NCBI RefSeq assembly: GCF_002218085.1
Contig: NZ_BDUC01000001.1
Coordinates: 1,117,955 to 1,181,954 of the forward strand
Length of the DNA stretch: 64,000 nucleotides
Reading direction: 5' to 3'
DNA from: Tolypothrix sp. NIES-4075
GTDB lineage: Bacteria; Cyanobacteriota; Cyanobacteriia; Cyanobacteriales; Nostocaceae
Shown here: positions 8,910 through 17,364 of the stretch, in pieces
Layout: each line of letters starts with the position of its first letter
How positions within the stretch are numbered: the stretch's first letter is position 1
Program-made: the position numbers and the translations under genes
Notes under the pieces: generated by a model
Told to the model about the DNA's origin: nothing
Database searches by the model: none
Seen by the model: the letters and a program-made list of their open reading frames with translations, nothing else

Positions 8910-9014
8910 GGAATGGGGAATGGGTAATGGGTAATGGGTAATGGGTAATGGGGGAGAAATATTTTTTCTTTCTTTACCTTTTCCCTTTCCCCTTCCCCAT
9001 TGCCCAATCCCCAG
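8892..9014. repeat. Heptamer-repeat element with complementary ends
   Basis: Starts CTGGGGACTGGGGAA, runs into at least four GGTAATG units, a T-rich centre, then CCTTTCCCCTTCCCC and ends CAATCCCCAG. The G-rich head can pair with the C-rich tail. It supplies the stop codon of birA and fills the gap to the peptidase gene. Confidence 0.75.
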
Positions 9015-9044
9015 TTTAATTACACACAATACGCACTCTAACAA

Positions 9045-10754
9045 ATGACGCAGCGCAATCAATTAGGCGATCGCCGTTTGCACAACTTATTGCAGCGATG
9101 TCTGGTGACAAAACGTTTGGCATCTTCTTTACCAGCACAGAGTCTGTGTTGGTTAAGCAGTTTCAGCCTTCTCAGTGGAGGCTTTGTCTATGCTCAGGTA
9201 GACACATCAATAGATAATATCGTTCCCACTGTCGAAAATTCACGGCAGGCAGTTACAAATCCAGTTAAAAAAGAGGTTGTGCGCGATCGCAGTGCAACTG
9301 CTGTAGAATCGACTCAAAACACACCGGATTTTTCTGAGCGTCGAGCGAGACTCAAAAAGCGACTACGCAATAAAACAGAAGTTTCTCAGTCATCCGAGCC
9401 AGTTAGACGCTCAACACGTCAAAGCGAGTCTGATGAGCCTGTGACTCGTATCAGACGCTCAAGAGCGAGTGTTGATTCTGAACCTGACACCACCGCTAGA
9501 CGCTTCAGACGGCAGGTAGAAGCTTCGCGGGTTAAGCCTGCAAGAATTAGACAAGAAAAACCACAACTAGAAGATTCTTCAGCCACATCCAGCAATTCTC
9601 GCACTATAGAAAGACCCTCAGAAGTTTCGCGACCACCAAGCATCTCAGACAGCAAAAAAGATTACAATAACGCTTATATTGACCCCAACGATTATAAAAA
9701 CGATGGGACGAGTAACTATCAAGCACCGAATTCTGTAGTACTTACAGAACGTTCAAGCGGTTGTCGAACCATTTTAGCGCAAGGTGCGGGTGGTATTTGC
9801 GCGAAAATACCGATTACTCCTTATGGAAATGAGCGTGTAGCTGATTCTAATAACGACGTAACACGCAAACAAGCGCCGAGTTGGATCAGAAAAAGTCAAG
9901 AAACTACGGCATACGCTAACGTTTCACCACCACGTCGTCTTGCAAGCACTCTCAGCCGTAGCGCATGGCGTTCTACGCGGGTTGGTCCGATTAATCTTAA
10001 CAATGGCTCCTGGCGTGAAAAGCCAGTTGCTTCTGTTGGTGTCAGCAAAAGCGCTTTTCGCCCGAATCGATTTATCCCCAATCCCAGCAGTTTCAATTCT
10101 AACCCCATAGTTGGTTCGAGTGCGATCGCCGAAGGCGGGTCTTTGACCATCGCGCCCCCTGCTGGTTCATTGTCAGCACCAATGACGGCTGATAATACTG
10201 CACCCCGCGACAGCAATGTAACTTACGACATTCCACTGGCATCAGCATTACCACAAATTCCTTATACTGGCGCAGTCGCTGTCAATCCTGGGGGAATGAT
10301 GTACCCGTTATCTATTCCCTCACCGATTACTTCTTTGTTTGGTTGGCGAGTGCATCCGATTACAGGCGATCGCCGTTTCCACGCCGGTACAGATTTGGGT
10401 GCAGCGATGGGAACACCAATTTTAGCAGCTGCTACTGGTCAAGTGGAAGTTGCTGATTGGGTAGGCGGTTATGGTTTAACTGTTATTCTCAATCACAGTT
10501 CCGCTCAACAAACTCTCTACGGTCACATGTCAGAAATCTTCGTCCAACCCGGTCAGGTAGTCCAACAAGGAACCGTAATTGGGCGAGTTGGCAGCACCGG
10601 CAATTCCACAGGTCCGCACCTGCACTTTGAAGTGCGTCACCTGACATCGCAAGGCTGGGTTGCAACTGACCCAGGCTTACAATTAGACAGCGCTCTGAGC
10701 CAGTTGATTCAAGCGACACAGACAGCGCGGATAATTGGGCAACCGGGAAGCTAG
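9045..10754 (+). CDS. Secreted M23-family peptidoglycan endopeptidase
   Basis: A 569-residue protein. A membrane-targeting stretch (SLCWLSSFSLLSGGFVYAQ) lies around residues 33-51, followed by a long Arg/Ser-rich disordered region (about 75-400). The M23 zinc metallopeptidase domain is at about 420-545: GWRVHPITGDRRFHAGTDLG gives the first His and Asp ligands and GPHLHFEVR gives the last His. All expected metal ligands are present, so it should be an active LytM-type enzyme that cuts peptide cross-links in the cell wall. The disordered region probably reaches across the periplasm. The stop codon lies at the start of a heptamer-repeat spacer. Confidence 0.88.
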   Translation: MTQRNQLGDRRLHNLLQRCLVTKRLASSLPAQSLCWLSSFSLLSGGFVYAQVDTSIDNIVPTVENSRQAVTNPVKKEVVRDRSATAVESTQNTPDFSERRARLKKRLRNKTEVSQSSEPVRRSTRQSESDEPVTRIRRSRASVDSEPDTTARRFRRQVEASRVKPARIRQEKPQLEDSSATSSNSRTIERPSEVSRPPSISDSKKDYNNAYIDPNDYKNDGTSNYQAPNSVVLTERSSGCRTILAQGAGGICAKIPITPYGNERVADSNNDVTRKQAPSWIRKSQETTAYANVSPPRRLASTLSRSAWRSTRVGPINLNNGSWREKPVASVGVSKSAFRPNRFIPNPSSFNSNPIVGSSAIAEGGSLTIAPPAGSLSAPMTADNTAPRDSNVTYDIPLASALPQIPYTGAVAVNPGGMMYPLSIPSPITSLFGWRVHPITGDRRFHAGTDLGAAMGTPILAAATGQVEVADWVGGYGLTVILNHSSAQQTLYGHMSEIFVQPGQVVQQGTVIGRVGSTGNSTGPHLHFEVRHLTSQGWVATDPGLQLDSALSQLIQATQTARIIGQPGS

Positions 10755-10912
10755 AAGAGGGGGGGAGTGGGGGACAAGGAGGACATTTCTTTCGATTCCC
10801 CATTACCCCTTCGGGTTCGCCAGTCGCCTCAACGCGGGGAACCCGCGCACGGCGCTGGACTCACCATTCCCCATTACCCATTACCCATTACCCATGCCCC
10901 ATTCACAAATAC
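10755..10912. repeat. Composite repeat spacer
   Basis: A G-rich head (GGGGGGAGTGGGGGACAAGG) is followed by the dispersed element CCCCTTCGGGTTCGCCAGTC...GGCGCTGGACTC at 10806-10862, then a tail of CATTACC heptamers. A related copy of the central element lies at 29642-29717. It overlaps the 3' end of ribE. Confidence 0.65.
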
Positions 10913-11574
10913 CCGTTTTCTGTTAAGAATGCGGGTGTGATTTCATCAAAGCTGGCATCGTCCGGTGTATGTCGGTTGCCTGGGTAAAGCAATTTTTCCA
11001 CGTATTTGCCGAGAATATCTCCTTCGAGATTAACCAAACTACCGGGACGGAGATAGCGGAGGTTGGTTTCGGCATAGGTGAGGGGAATAACTGCCACTTT
11101 GAATTGCGAAAGTTCTGGTTCATATTCGGCGACTGTCAGGCTGATGCCGTTTACGGCTATGCTGCCTTTGGGGACAATGTAGCGTGCGATCGCGCTTTCT
11201 GCTACAAAAGTCATTTCCCAGGAAGTTGCAGTTTGTTCTACCGCTTGCATTCGTCCTGTACCATCTACATGACCCATGACAAAATGACCGCCGATTTTGC
11301 TGCCTACTCGCAGCGACGCTTCTAAGTTAACATAACTTTGCTCTGATTGTTTCCCCAAAGTTGTACGGCGAAGAGTTTCCGGTGAAGCGGTGGCGATAAA
11401 TCCGCATTCTAAAATTTCTTCTACCGTTAGGCAAACACCATCGACGGCAATACTGTCACCACAAGCTAAATCTTGCATAATTAACTCAGGTGACTGGGGT
11501 AAACATGTAATTTGCCAAGAATCGCCCCCTAAAGGTTTGATCGTTCCTAATGACTGGATTAATCCTGTAAACAC
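10903..11574 (-). CDS. ribE: Riboflavin synthase, alpha subunit
   Basis: A 223-residue protein made of two tandem lumazine-binding barrels. The first starts with the invariant MFTGLIQSLGTI and carries GDSIAVDGVCLTV; the second repeats the pattern in GSIAVNGISLTVAEY. It catalyses dismutation of two 6,7-dimethyl-8-ribityllumazine molecules to riboflavin, the last step of the pathway. The earlier bifunctional enzyme RibBA is at 58727-60463, so the riboflavin genes are scattered rather than in an operon. The final residues (FLTENGYL) fall at the edge of a repeat element. Confidence 0.93.
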   Translation of the reverse strand: MFTGLIQSLGTIKPLGGDSWQITCLPQSPELIMQDLACGDSIAVDGVCLTVEEILECGFIATASPETLRRTTLGKQSEQSYVNLEASLRVGSKIGGHFVMGHVDGTGRMQAVEQTATSWEMTFVAESAIARYIVPKGSIAVNGISLTVAEYEPELSQFKVAVIPLTYAETNLRYLRPGSLVNLEGDILGKYVEKLLYPGNRHTPDDASFDEITPAFLTENGYL

Positions 11575-11914
11575 GGCTTTTTCGCAAAACTAACTCTATT
11601 TATTGCCTAATTTTGACTTAAATCAACTGGTAATTATCACAGGAATTTACAACTCATGAGTATTATTTTAGACAAGTTATTGCATAAAGAAATCAAGACA
11701 TTTATATCATTTACAAGGCATACTTGGTTAAGAAGATTATTGTTGAACTACACCGATTTTAATTCCAAGGAGTGTTCACCACTAGCAGGGAGTTTAATAG
11801 AAGTAATTATAGAAAACAAATGCCTATGTTTATTCTTTTCGCCGTCTTGCCCGATCAGGGGTATTATTTATTACATAGCTACCAAGCGCTCAAAGGATTG
11901 TAGAGGCTTCGCCA
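11575..11914. other. Intergenic region between ribE and the BFN gene
   Basis: About 340 bases that should hold divergent promoters. An 88-codon frame from 11656 overlaps the following gene and has an unprotein-like composition, so it is not called as a gene. No repeat family member or clear hairpin is seen. Confidence 0.4.
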
Positions 11915-12409
11915 ATGATTGAAATGAAAGTCGCTGGCATAGCATTAGATGCTATAACCCGCAGCCCGATTGTACTTTTGAAAGATGCTTCAGATCGCCG
12001 CGCTTTGCCAATTTATATTGGTCAAGAACAGGCTAGGGCAATTATGGGTGCGCTGGAGAATCAAAAGCCTCCCAGACCCTTAACCCACGATTTGATAGTG
12101 AATATTCTCGAACTATGGAATATGACTTTAGAGAAAGTCATTATCCATTCGCTACAAAAGGACACATTTTATGCAGCTTTGATTGTCCAGCAAGGCGATG
12201 TCAAAAAAGAAATTGATGCGCGTCCCAGCGATGCGATCGCCGTCGCTCTCCGCACCAACGCTCCTATCTGGGTTATGGAAGAAGTGATCGCCGATGCTTC
12301 CATCCCCGTGGATCGCGATGCTGATGAAGCCGAACAGCAAGCGTTTCGCGAATTTATTTCCAATCTCCGTCCGGAAGATTTGATCAAGCGCTTCGGCTCT
12401 GACAGTTAG
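11915..12409 (+). CDS. Bifunctional nuclease (BFN) domain protein, DUF151
   Basis: A 164-residue protein that fits the BFN/DUF151 family over its full length: the N-terminal MKVAGIALDAITRSPIVLL, the central RALPIYIGQEQARAI and the conserved ARPSDAIAVALR motif. Plant members were described with DNase and RNase activity; the bacterial role is not settled. Its C-terminal EFISNLRPEDLIKRFG resembles the short tail found in cyanobacterial forms. Cytoplasmic, with no signal peptide. It stands alone, with a repeat spacer after its stop. Confidence 0.87.
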   Translation: MIEMKVAGIALDAITRSPIVLLKDASDRRALPIYIGQEQARAIMGALENQKPPRPLTHDLIVNILELWNMTLEKVIIHSLQKDTFYAALIVQQGDVKKEIDARPSDAIAVALRTNAPIWVMEEVIADASIPVDRDADEAEQQAFREFISNLRPEDLIKRFGSDS

Positions 12410-12423
12410 CAATTTTGGATTGA

Positions 12424-12533
12424 GAATGGGTAATGGGTAATGGGTAATGGGAAAGGGAAAGAATTACTACCACGTTCCCACGTTACCACGTTCCCAATTC
12501 CCAATTTTCCATTAGCCATTACCCAATCTAAAA
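12424..12533. repeat. Heptamer-repeat element
   Basis: Head of three GGTAATG units and tail of CCACGTT and CATTACC units, potentially a long imperfect hairpin. It fills the gap between the BFN gene and the aldo/keto reductase gene. Confidence 0.65.
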
Positions 12534-12534
12534 T

Positions 12535-13662
12535 ATGCAATACCGACGCTTTGGAAAAACAAATTTACGCCTTTCGGTGCTTTCCTTGGGGACAATGCGT
12601 TACTTGGCTTCTTTTGAAAATGCGCTCTTAACGATCCAAAAAGCGATCGCCTCAGGAATTAATCATATAGAAACTGCCAGAGGTTATGGCAATAGTGAGG
12701 AGTATCTTGGTGCGGCGTTGATTGCGGGACAAATACCCAGAAATCAGCTTTACATTACTACCAAAATTCCCCCCACACCGGATGCTGACACGATGCGTCG
12801 GCATATTGATGAATCTCTAGAGCGATTAAAGCTAGATTATGTAGATTGTCTGGGAATTCATGGTTTAAATACGAGTGAGCATTTAGACTGGGTTCAAGCT
12901 AAAAATGGTTGTATGCAAGCAGTGCAAGAAGCGAAGCGCGATCGCCGCATCAAACACGTAGGCTTTTCTACTCACGGTTCCCTTGATGTAATTCTTGCAG
13001 CTATAAATACAGATTTATTTGAATTTGTCAATCTGCATTATTACTATTTTTTCCAACGAAATGCACCAGCGATTCAGCTAGCTAGTCAAAAGGATATGGG
13101 TGTTTTTATCATTTCCCCCGCTGATAAGGGAGGAAAGCTTTATACCCCACCTCAAATTCTCAAAGATTTGTGTTCTCCGTTTTCACCCTTAGAGTTAAAT
13201 TATCGTTTTTTACTCAGCAATCCTGACATTACCACCCTCAGTGTGGGAGCAGCAAATCCAGAGGAATTAACAGAACCGATACAAGCGGCTAATTTCGATG
13301 GTGAATTAACATCGAAAGAAATTGCTGTTTTTCAGCGTTTAGAAAGTCATAAAAATACAGCTTTGTCAACTGACAAGTGCAGTCAATGCTATGCTTGTCT
13401 ACCCTGTCCAGCAAATATCAATATACCGGAAGTATTGCGCCTGCGAAATCTTGCTGTAGCATACGATATGAGCGACTATGGACAATATCGCTACGGAATG
13501 TTTGAAAATGCCGGTCACTGGTTCGGTGGAATGAAAGCGAATAAGTGTACAGAATGCGGTGAGTGTTTACCTAAATGTCCAGAAAAGTTGAATATTCCGG
13601 CTTTGTTGAAAGATACTCACCAGAGATTAAACGGGAAAGCCGGTAGAAGATTGTGGGGATGA
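12535..13662 (+). CDS. Aldo/keto reductase with C-terminal 4Fe-4S domain
   Basis: A 375-residue two-domain protein. Residues 1-270 form an aldo/keto reductase barrel (start MQYRRFGKTNLRLSVLSLG, catalytic-region DYVDCLGIHG). The C-terminal part has Cys motifs CSQCYACLPCP and CTECGECLPKCP, the pattern for iron-sulfur clusters. Such fusions are usually annotated as oxidoreductases; the Fe-S part suggests electron exchange with ferredoxin rather than, or as well as, NADPH. Substrate unknown. The stop is 12 bases from a perfect palindrome that separates it from the convergent ATPase gene. Confidence 0.87.
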   Translation: MQYRRFGKTNLRLSVLSLGTMRYLASFENALLTIQKAIASGINHIETARGYGNSEEYLGAALIAGQIPRNQLYITTKIPPTPDADTMRRHIDESLERLKLDYVDCLGIHGLNTSEHLDWVQAKNGCMQAVQEAKRDRRIKHVGFSTHGSLDVILAAINTDLFEFVNLHYYYFFQRNAPAIQLASQKDMGVFIISPADKGGKLYTPPQILKDLCSPFSPLELNYRFLLSNPDITTLSVGAANPEELTEPIQAANFDGELTSKEIAVFQRLESHKNTALSTDKCSQCYACLPCPANINIPEVLRLRNLAVAYDMSDYGQYRYGMFENAGHWFGGMKANKCTECGECLPKCPEKLNIPALLKDTHQRLNGKAGRRLWG

Positions 13663-13673
13663 ATTAAAAGATC

Positions 13674-13720
13674 GTAGTAAGCGCTTCAGCGCTTATATTA
13701 AGCGCTGAAGCGCTTACTAC
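13674..13720. repeat. Perfect 47-base palindrome, GTAGTAAG family
   Basis: Arms of 22 bases starting GTAGTAAGCGCTTCAGCGCT, with a 3-base centre TAT. It lies between two convergent stop codons and supplies the TAG stop of the minus-strand ATPase gene. It could act as a bidirectional terminator. Confidence 0.8.
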
Positions 13721-14511
13721 AAATGCCTAAGAAAAGATTGCGGATTATTTAAAAAGGCTTTCGTTAAAGAAACGTGTTCCAATTCATCATAAGCAACTTC
13801 TTTTGGTGGGTAAGAATCAAAACTGAGAATTGATGCTTCTGGAAAAGCCATAATAATTGGAGAATGTGTCACAATTATAAATTGGCTATCTTGATTTACC
13901 ATTTCTTTTAGCAAAGACAAAAATGCTAATTGACGTAAAGGAGAAAGTGGTGCTTCTGGCTCATCAAGCAGATATAATCCACCTGGAACAAAGCGTGCTT
14001 GAAAAAGTTTGAGAAAGCTTTCTCCGTGTGAGTTAGCATCAAGGTTGTCACCATATTTTTGAGTTAAACCTGCTTTTTGACCTAGGGTAGAAGCTTTGGC
14101 TATCTGAAGACCATATCCAGTAAATTTTTGCTCATATTCTAACGCTTCTTCTTCTAATTCTTGGCTCATCGTTTTAATTCGTTTGGCAAAGTTGAAGAAA
14201 TCTTCTGCTCTCAAGAAAAAGCCTCGTGCTGTCTTTTTTTGCCAGATAAACCTAAATTGTGTAGATAATTGTCGAGCGTGATCTAATGTTTTGTCTCGCT
14301 GGATATCTTCTCCACCGACGCTGATTGAATTAATTCCTGTAGCGATCGCTTCCAACATTGTTGATTTTCCAGAACCATTTTCACCAACGAAAAAAGTTAC
14401 AGGCTTTTGAAAGTTAATTTCTTCAAAAGCTTTGACTAAAGGCAGATTAAAGGGAAAAGAATCAGGTTTTTTAACGTTTGTTTTTTTAGCGATCGCTCGT
14501 AAGTGAATCAT
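13717..14511 (-). CDS. AAA family / ABC-like ATPase
   Basis: A 264-residue stand-alone ATPase. It has Walker A GENGSGKST at about residue 44, an ABC-like signature SHGESFL, Walker B GLYLLDEPE and a His switch in THSP. The organisation is that of the short, soluble ABC-type ATPases of the SMC/Rad50-like group, with no membrane domain. A central charged helical stretch (about 110-140) may be a short coiled coil. Role unknown: such proteins occur alone in many bacteria or as part of defence modules, but no effector gene is adjacent. The stop codon is inside the neighbouring palindrome. Confidence 0.82.
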   Translation of the reverse strand: MIHLRAIAKKTNVKKPDSFPFNLPLVKAFEEINFQKPVTFFVGENGSGKSTMLEAIATGINSISVGGEDIQRDKTLDHARQLSTQFRFIWQKKTARGFFLRAEDFFNFAKRIKTMSQELEEEALEYEQKFTGYGLQIAKASTLGQKAGLTQKYGDNLDANSHGESFLKLFQARFVPGGLYLLDEPEAPLSPLRQLAFLSLLKEMVNQDSQFIIVTHSPIIMAFPEASILSFDSYPPKEVAYDELEHVSLTKAFLNNPQSFLRHL

Positions 14512-14606
14512 GCTGTGATACTTCCCCCTTCGCAGCTTACCTATTTATTGTGCCGCGCCTTGATTGTGGCTGGTACATTAAAAGATATGATTCAAAGGAT
14601 GCCTGT

Positions 14607-15167
14607 ATGAGCCAAACTAGCCAAGTACGTTGGACAACTGCCGATTTAGAGTTGTTACCAGATAACGGCAATCGCTATGAGATTGTAGACGGAGAATTAT
14701 TTTTGACACGCGCACCACACTGGAAACATCAAAAAACTGCTGATAAAATCTGTGCAGAATTGAACTTTTGGTCACGCCAAAGTAATCTAGGAGAAGCTGT
14801 AACAAGCGCTGGAATTATCTTCACTGATGCGGATAATGTCATCCCTGATGTAGTTTGGATCAGTAAGGAACGATTAGCATCTGTGTTAGATGATGCAGGA
14901 CATTTAACTGCTGCACCAGAATTGGTGGTTGAGGTTCTCTCTCCTGGTGAGGAAAACGAACGACGCGATAAGCAAGTTAAATTAAAGCTCTACGCTAGCC
15001 AAGGTGTGCGAGAATATTGGATAGTTGATCGCCACATGCAGCAAATCCAGATTTATCGACGAGAGCAAGCAACATTAGTGTTAGCAGCAACCTTATTTAG
15101 CAGTGACAATCTAAGTTCACCACTACTACCTGGGTTTACTTGCTCTGTTGCGAGTTTATTTACTTAA
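14607..15167 (+). CDS. Uma2 family endonuclease (DUF820)
   Basis: A protein of 186 residues from the ATG at 14607 (MSQTSQVRW); a GTG 19 codons upstream is less likely. The Uma2 fold is a PD-(D/E)xK nuclease core: GNRYEIVDGELF near the start, IPDVVWI and ELVVEVLSPG as the acidic strands, then RDKQVKLKLYASQGVREYWIVD. All core positions are present. These genes are greatly expanded in cyanobacteria and their biological role is not established. It is one of four intact copies plus a remnant in the window. Confidence 0.85.
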   Translation: MSQTSQVRWTTADLELLPDNGNRYEIVDGELFLTRAPHWKHQKTADKICAELNFWSRQSNLGEAVTSAGIIFTDADNVIPDVVWISKERLASVLDDAGHLTAAPELVVEVLSPGEENERRDKQVKLKLYASQGVREYWIVDRHMQQIQIYRREQATLVLAATLFSSDNLSSPLLPGFTCSVASLFT

Positions 15168-15214
15168 CTTTAAATAAAAACTCAGCGTCACTTTGCGTTT
15201 AAAAATGCTACGAA

Positions 15215-16108
15215 TTAACGCTCATGTGTACCTACAAGCTTAATATCTTTTGCCATGCCGATATGCGCCAGCGACAAACTAATATCTTTATACTTCAATG
15301 CACGATTAGCCCATTGTAACTCTAACGTTCCTACCCAGAAGCGTGCGCGATCGATGTGTTCTGCTAACATTAGATAGTCACTTTGCATACGCTGCACAAT
15401 GCTTTCACCGTAGTTTCCCAATAGTACTGCAATATCACAAGCGCGATCGCCTAAACCAGACGTACCAAAATCAATCATACCGCTAATTCTTTCTGTTACT
15501 GGGTCAAACAGGATATGATAAACTGCTAAATCACCATTGATTAATACAGGTGTGTAACTTAAATTCAGTTCACCTGTAACTACGGGTGCAAAAAGTTCAT
15601 GTATCCAAGTTTGTTGATGACGCCAAAGATGCGGAAAGAGAGTTTCTTGAACTTGCTTATATAACTGTAACCAATCTTCACGAGTTCTTGCTGCACCTGA
15701 GGAAGATATCCCAGTATTAACTAAAACTTCATTGGGGATACTGTGCAATTGTTGATGAAATATCGCTAGTTGAGAGATAACACGAGTTTGTGATGCTTTA
15801 CTCAACTTTAGCAAGGTGTTGCGCGAAAGCGGTTCACCTTTGATAAATCTGTAGCTGACAAAGCTTTCTTCTAAGTTTTCAAAGTGCGGAACTTGTAAAT
15901 CAACATATTTTCGCACGACTTCTAACACTTTGGCTTCATGAGAAAGAGCTTTTTTTCCCCAATCATCTTTGACAAAGCGACAGACAATTTCATGATTGAC
16001 GATTACAACATCGTTAACCATACCATCTTGATTAAAGTCGAGATGGTCAAAAGAAATATTTGGATAAACAGCGCGAATTTTTTCCAAGTACGAGTCAGGA
16101 ATTTTCAT
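15215..16108 (-). CDS. Aminoglycoside phosphotransferase-family kinase
   Basis: A protein of about 297 residues with the APH/choline-kinase fold. The ATP-site region is near VCRFVKDDW, the catalytic loop reads LINGDLAVYHILFD and the metal-binding loop IDFGTSGLGDRACDIA. In the catalytic loop the usual Asn is His, as happens in the APH(2'') branch, while the catalytic Asp (NGD) is kept. Natural substrates of such chromosomal genes are usually unknown small molecules; drug resistance should not be assumed. The ATG at 16108 is preferred over a TTG at 16132. Confidence 0.8.
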   Translation of the reverse strand: MKIPDSYLEKIRAVYPNISFDHLDFNQDGMVNDVVIVNHEIVCRFVKDDWGKKALSHEAKVLEVVRKYVDLQVPHFENLEESFVSYRFIKGEPLSRNTLLKLSKASQTRVISQLAIFHQQLHSIPNEVLVNTGISSSGAARTREDWLQLYKQVQETLFPHLWRHQQTWIHELFAPVVTGELNLSYTPVLINGDLAVYHILFDPVTERISGMIDFGTSGLGDRACDIAVLLGNYGESIVQRMQSDYLMLAEHIDRARFWVGTLELQWANRALKYKDISLSLAHIGMAKDIKLVGTHER

Positions 16109-16355
16109 AGCGACTTTGGTGATGATAAACAAGCAATCAGAATTAGTCGGACATTTTGCCCGATTGCAGCGATTTAACTAATTTGTGTGTTTGTTTTACC
16201 AACGTATCACTGTGATTTAACTCCCGAAAATATTGCTATACGTAAGTATAACATTATTTTCGCAGGCTTTTGTTAGTTACTTTGAAAATTACAGCGAATG
16301 ACTTTTTTAATCGTTAACACCGTTACTACTGGGGTTAACTTGCCCTATTGCCCGT

Positions 16356-16709
16356 TTATTCAGTTAAGATAAACTCACTATATTGTGGGTCAAAAAGACG
16401 GCATTTTAACCGCTGACAAATATTTTTAATAATTGTTAAATCACACTTGCCAACATGGGGCGAAATATGAATCATTTTTACAGGGTCATCATTTACTAAA
16501 TAGACTTACCAGCAAAAATGACTTGTATTATCTTCGGTATCTACTCGTAAGTAATAATAATTTTCGTTGAATGAAAATTGAGGACAAAGTTTAGAAATTA
16601 TGGAAATTATTTCTGACTTTGTACCAATTTCTAAAATATTCTCTTCCTTGATGTCATTTATCGATAGAATATCAGGCGAAAGTCGCATTACCCAAAAGCT
16701 GATACTCAT
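16356..16709 (-). pseudogene. Small cyanobacterial protein interrupted by one in-frame TAA
   Basis: A reading frame of 118 codons from an ATG at 16709 to a TAA at 16356 is interrupted only by a TAA at 16506-16508 (codon 68). Before it the protein ends THF-like as NTSHFCW; after it the same frame continues VYLVNDDPVKMIHISPHVG and ends PQYSEFILTE. Both halves look like one compact domain of about 117 residues. The most economical explanation is a point mutation to TAA; readthrough or a sequencing error cannot be excluded. Function unknown. Confidence 0.6.
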
Positions 16710-16722
16710 AATAAATTTGAAC

Positions 16723-17328
16723 TTATCTCAAACCTGGAAATACTCGATTCAATTTCAAATAAAAATCGGGAAAACCTGGAAGTGTCACCGACTCATTACT
16801 TAGATAAATCTGCTTGATGCGATAACCAAAATCACCTTGAGCATCTTGGTAAGGTTGACTGTAACGCTCTAGTTGATTGGCTAACAAGTTAATAATCCAA
16901 TAGTCGCTAATTTGAGCTTCAGCGTAAAGTTCTAGTTTAGTACTCTGGTCATATTTCAGCGTTGAATCTGAGACTTCGATAACTAGTAAAATATCTTCGG
17001 GTAGAGGATGATTGGGTAAATAATCATCAGCTTGACCGCGTGCAATAACAACATCTGGATCAGGCTCGCTATCATGAGGTATAATTATAGGCTCTTGCCC
17101 GCGCACAACGGCTTTATCTTTAATTAATTCATATAACTCTTGATATAACTTAGTATTACAGACAGAATGACGTGTGCCTTTTGCTGCCATTTGCATCAAT
17201 TCTCCCCGGATCAATTCTACGCGTTCGGCTTTGCCGTCTCGAAGAGAATCGCTCTCAGTCAAAAATCCCAATTCAATCAAGCGATGATATTCGGTTATAG
17301 TAAAGCGTTTCGGGGTGACAAAAGTCAT
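16723..17328 (-). CDS. Uma2 family endonuclease (DUF820)
   Basis: A 201-residue Uma2 protein starting MTFVTPKRFTITEYHRL. It has the family elements AERVELIRGELMQM, SEPDPDVVIARG, ILLVIEVSDSTLKYDQSTK and YAEAQISDYWIINL, which supply the acidic and lysine positions of the PD-(D/E)xK core. It belongs to a different subgroup from the copy at 14607, judged by its N-terminus. The start is 36 bases from the stop of csaB on the same strand, so the two could be transcribed together. Confidence 0.86.
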   Translation of the reverse strand: MTFVTPKRFTITEYHRLIELGFLTESDSLRDGKAERVELIRGELMQMAAKGTRHSVCNTKLYQELYELIKDKAVVRGQEPIIIPHDSEPDPDVVIARGQADDYLPNHPLPEDILLVIEVSDSTLKYDQSTKLELYAEAQISDYWIINLLANQLERYSQPYQDAQGDFGYRIKQIYLSNESVTLPGFPDFYLKLNRVFPGLR

Positions 17329-17364
17329 AAAACTTAATTTTTTCTCTTGATGCTTTATTGTCGC

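Noticed and set aside
11656..11922. An 88-codon frame upstream of the BFN gene
   Set aside because: It overlaps the BFN start, has no recognisable pattern and reads like intergenic DNA (many Cys, Ile and Leu in no order).
15215..16108. Aminoglycoside resistance gene
   Set aside because: The fold is clear, but the substrate of chromosomal APH-like kinases cannot be inferred and no resistance cassette context is present.
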